DNA of 64,000 nt, taken from the NCBI GenBank assembly GCA_021904315.1, contig CM038923.1:6640038-6704037 (forward strand), given 5' to 3'. This document shows positions 61,439 to 64,000 of this stretch, piece after piece. The notes under the pieces are model-generated. The model had not been told where the DNA came from. It was given only the letters and a program-made list of their open reading frames with translations, and searched no databases. The translations under genes and the position numbers were made by a program. Origin of the DNA: Sphagnum magellanicum. Lineage: Eukaryota > Streptophyta > Sphagnopsida > Sphagnales > Sphagnaceae. Each line of letters opens with the position of its first letter. Within the stretch, counting starts at the first letter, position 1.

Positions 61439-63250
61439 CTTCTTTGCTGCTGCTCCATCCCGATCCCCTCTTGCTCCTCCATTGAAATCACAGAAAGTCC
61501 AAGGTGCAACAACCTAGCTCACTCTACACCAAACAAAACAATAAAATTCATTCACAATATACTTGACCGATCAAGATAAGTGCGTCCAATCATGATGTAA
61601 CGCCAAAACGATCATTGGGCCAAGGAGTGAGAAACCTATGACTTCCTCTCCTTCCTCAACATTAAGAACCTCAACCCCTTAGCCCTAAATCCCTAAACCT
61701 TAACAAGGTACATGAGATACAAAAAACCAGATATCGTGTAGCTCATTTGTTCTTCAGATTTTGAAGGAGAGGCAAAGAAAGAGACAAACACCACTGTAAA
61801 GGGTTGCAATTTGTCAACTGAAGGAATTGCTTGTGGATAAGCATCCCACTGCCTGGATAGAGTTTGACCCAGGACAAGTTACTGAGGTATGGAGCATTCG
61901 GGTTGGGGTAGAATCTCAGTACACCTTGTCTCCCGAGGAACTGTGTGTCTTTCTTGTAGTGAAGCAAATACCTTGAATATCTGGCGCGATATAGTACCAC
62001 ACTCATGATATCTGGTTTTTGGTCTCAACAATGTTGCAGTCATTATCCTTTCTTTGATGGTGGAAAATCTGGATCTAATCTGCTCTGATTCCCATCCTCT
62101 ATTCCAGGAGGAGCTGCTGAAGATTTTCTTCCGAAATGGTCCGGAATTTGACATCCAGGGTCTGTAGCTCTTGCCCATTCTGTACCTTAAAAATTTAGAG
62201 AGGTAATCAATGTTGTATACTTGCTTGAGCCTAGAATTGCATTTCAGACTCTGTTCCTCCATTTGCAGCAAATAGAAGAACAAGACTGACATGCAATTCT
62301 GAATGAACAGAGTGAAAGATGTGTTCCCAATTGTGTGCCTCCTCTTTTGCTAGTGCAATTGCTGTCAGATTTTGCCAGTATCATTGCATATTGGATGTAA
62401 TGAAACTTATGCAAAATAAGGGGCACATGGAATTGATTTATGAGTGGTTTAAGTTCAGAATGGATCCATTCAAAGCTTGCTTTCCTCAGCCAGAGGGGGA
62501 CTTCCGTATCATATGGTTGTTCTGCTGAGATACATGGTAGCTCAACTGTGTTCTGTGAGCTTTGTTGCAGGTCATAGCTCTCTGTTGTTGTGTTGATTCT
62601 TTGGTAATGCGATCCTTGCAAGTCCTGATTTATAGTAGCTGCCTCTTTGTCCCTGCAGTTGACCGATTGCAGGCGTTGTTCATCAGGGCAATTGCCATAA
62701 TAGACCTTGTGAAGACAATTCTGGGCTCAAAAGGAATGTGGAGATTTAGTTACACTGCTACAGTTTGTGTTCAGAGCATTCAGATATGATGTCTTCCACA
62801 AGCTTTCATTTGAGTTCTGGACTTGATAGAGGAAAAAAGAGGGGTTTTTTCCAGTTCTTTCCACAGCCAAAGGGTTTTGCTTACCAGCATTGCATGGCTT
62901 GGCAACTGCATCTTGAGTTTTGCATTAAACCTTTGCCCTTTTTCTTCAGGACAAGGTTCTGTAATTGATGGGGGCAAGGTCATGGTGTCATGGTTACAAA
63001 GGATGGAACAACCATTCTGAAGTCACTCCATGTGGACAGACAATCCAGCTGCTCAAGTTCTTGTTGGTAAATTTGTCACTTCTAAAAAAGGAATTAGTGA
63101 GAGTAGACACCATGCTTTGCAGGCTACCATTGTTCCAAAAAGAAACTGTGGACAGGCCTTGAGTGCAAGTCTGTGGACCTCATTTTTCTCTTTTGTGTGT
63201 GTTGATGGGCCATTCAAAATGGCTCGTTTTGCACACCAAAGAAAATAGTT
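61439..63250. other. Less AT-rich region upstream of the ZNF511-like gene, no gene recognised
   Basis: Its left part is the expected promoter of the - strand gene. Open frames at 61743-62006 (-), 61879-62292 (-), 62244-62621 (-) and 63030-63248 (+) look more protein-like than those of the deserts, but none shows a motif I know. It may hold a lineage-specific or decayed gene. Confidence 0.35.
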
Positions 63251-64000
63251 GAACTTGGGAGGCACCCCTTTGTCTAATTAATATGAAGATGAATAAACTT
63301 ACCCTTCATATAATGAGGTGAATTGGGCCCACATTCCGTGCTTAATATATAAAAATTCATAACTTCATGGTGTCACCAAAGGTTCAATGTGGGATTCCAT
63401 TTTTTTCTATGTTGATTGAGATAAAGGTTTGAAGTGGAAGCTTAATTAGGGTACAATTGCAGTCAAACAAGCCAAAAATTGTATTGGATGATTATCAAAA
63501 TTTTATTTTTGTTACATATATTTATGTGATTTTTATCGAATGATTGTCAAAACTTTATTTTTATTACATGTATTTATGTGATGTCACGTTAATGTCATGT
63601 TAATTGTGAAAAGTTGTGTTAAATCATTAATATGAGTTTTGAGGAATTCAAATTAAATATTATATTATATTATATTATTTTATTGTTGATTTTAGTAAAA
63701 ATATTTGAACTTGAGTATTAGTTATTTTAAAACTAGTCTATTTTGGAAATGATTAAGATCATAAAGAATTCTCTTATTCAAAAACTCTTGATGAAAATAA
63801 AATTAAAATGATAGTAACTTACTACCCACATTCAAAAAGCCACAATTTAAAAGTTGTGAAATTTGAAACTTTTGGAAATTCAAAATATGTTTAAATTTTT
63901 AAATTTAAAAAAAAAATTATCACATGTAAATGAGGTGTAATATAATGACATACAAAACAAAATTGTAACTTATGATACAAGAAACCAGAGACTAAAATAA
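63251..64000. other. Gene-free AT-rich end
   Basis: Only a TATAT-type simple run near 63658-63678 was noted. GATTATCAAAATTTTATTTT and GATTGTCAAAACTTTATTTT at about 63490 and 63542 mark a short direct duplication of roughly 52 bp. Confidence 0.45.

Noticed and set aside
61229..61579. + strand 116-codon frame
   Set aside because: It is antisense of the acidic first exon of the ZNF511-like gene; the Ser/Leu/Phe-rich run is the complement of GAG/AAG codons.

Overview
The window reads as nuclear DNA of a land plant, most likely a seed plant with a large genome; a gymnosperm is my best guess, from the sparse small genes among very long AT-rich, decayed transposon sequence. The identifiable host genes are plant genes with GT-AG introns: a plastid isoprenoid enzyme (DXS), a BAH-PHD histone reader (EBS/SHL family), a plastid A-type Fe-S carrier (SUFA/CpIscA) and a tRNA-Arg(ACG). 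A C2H2 zinc-finger gene of the ZNF511 type is also recognisable but carries lesions.

Layout: 1-2,833 is the 3' two-thirds of a DXS gene on the + strand in six exons that join without a stop. About 325 bp past its stop lies a decayed Ty1/copia element (3,158-7,790) with both LTRs, a primer-binding site and integrase, reverse transcriptase and RNase H remnants in order. From 7.8 to 29 kb there is no convincing gene apart from one unassigned short ORF (25,386-25,679). This stretch holds duplicated blocks (9.3-10.5 kb), a GC-rich minisatellite (10.7-11.2 kb), an old 780-bp TIR element (14.4-15.2 kb), two copies of a ~200-bp MITE, a Tourist-like MITE with a TAA target duplication, and a tight double hairpin (23.3 kb).

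From 29.5 to 32 kb is the 3' part of a Ty3/gypsy chromovirus (integrase, chromodomain, polypurine tract, probable LTR start). From 33.4 to 36.2 kb on the - strand is a hAT/DUF4371-type transposase-like pseudogene split by further insertions. It abuts a 102-bp tandem satellite (36.4-38.7 kb), which is itself interrupted by an 800-bp TIR element of the same family as the 14.4-kb copy.

The gene island is 43-48.3 kb: the EBS/SHL-type gene (complete open frame over four exons, - strand), a divergently placed tRNA-Arg, and the plastid SUFA-type gene (- strand; first intron junction unresolved, tandem repeats in the intron). At 48.4-49.05 kb a block containing a foldback is duplicated with a 400-bp period. 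49-58.7 kb is gene-empty and AT-rich. At 59.9-61.4 kb (- strand) is the ZNF511-like gene with introns retained but an in-frame TGA, a broken splice donor and a frameshift.

The genes have no joint pathway; DXS and SUFA both act in plastids, but they are 44 kb apart and nothing suggests co-regulation. I found no undescribed multi-gene system. The most distinctive items are the nested TIR element/satellite structure, the duplicated foldback, the GC-rich minisatellite and the decaying ZNF511 gene.
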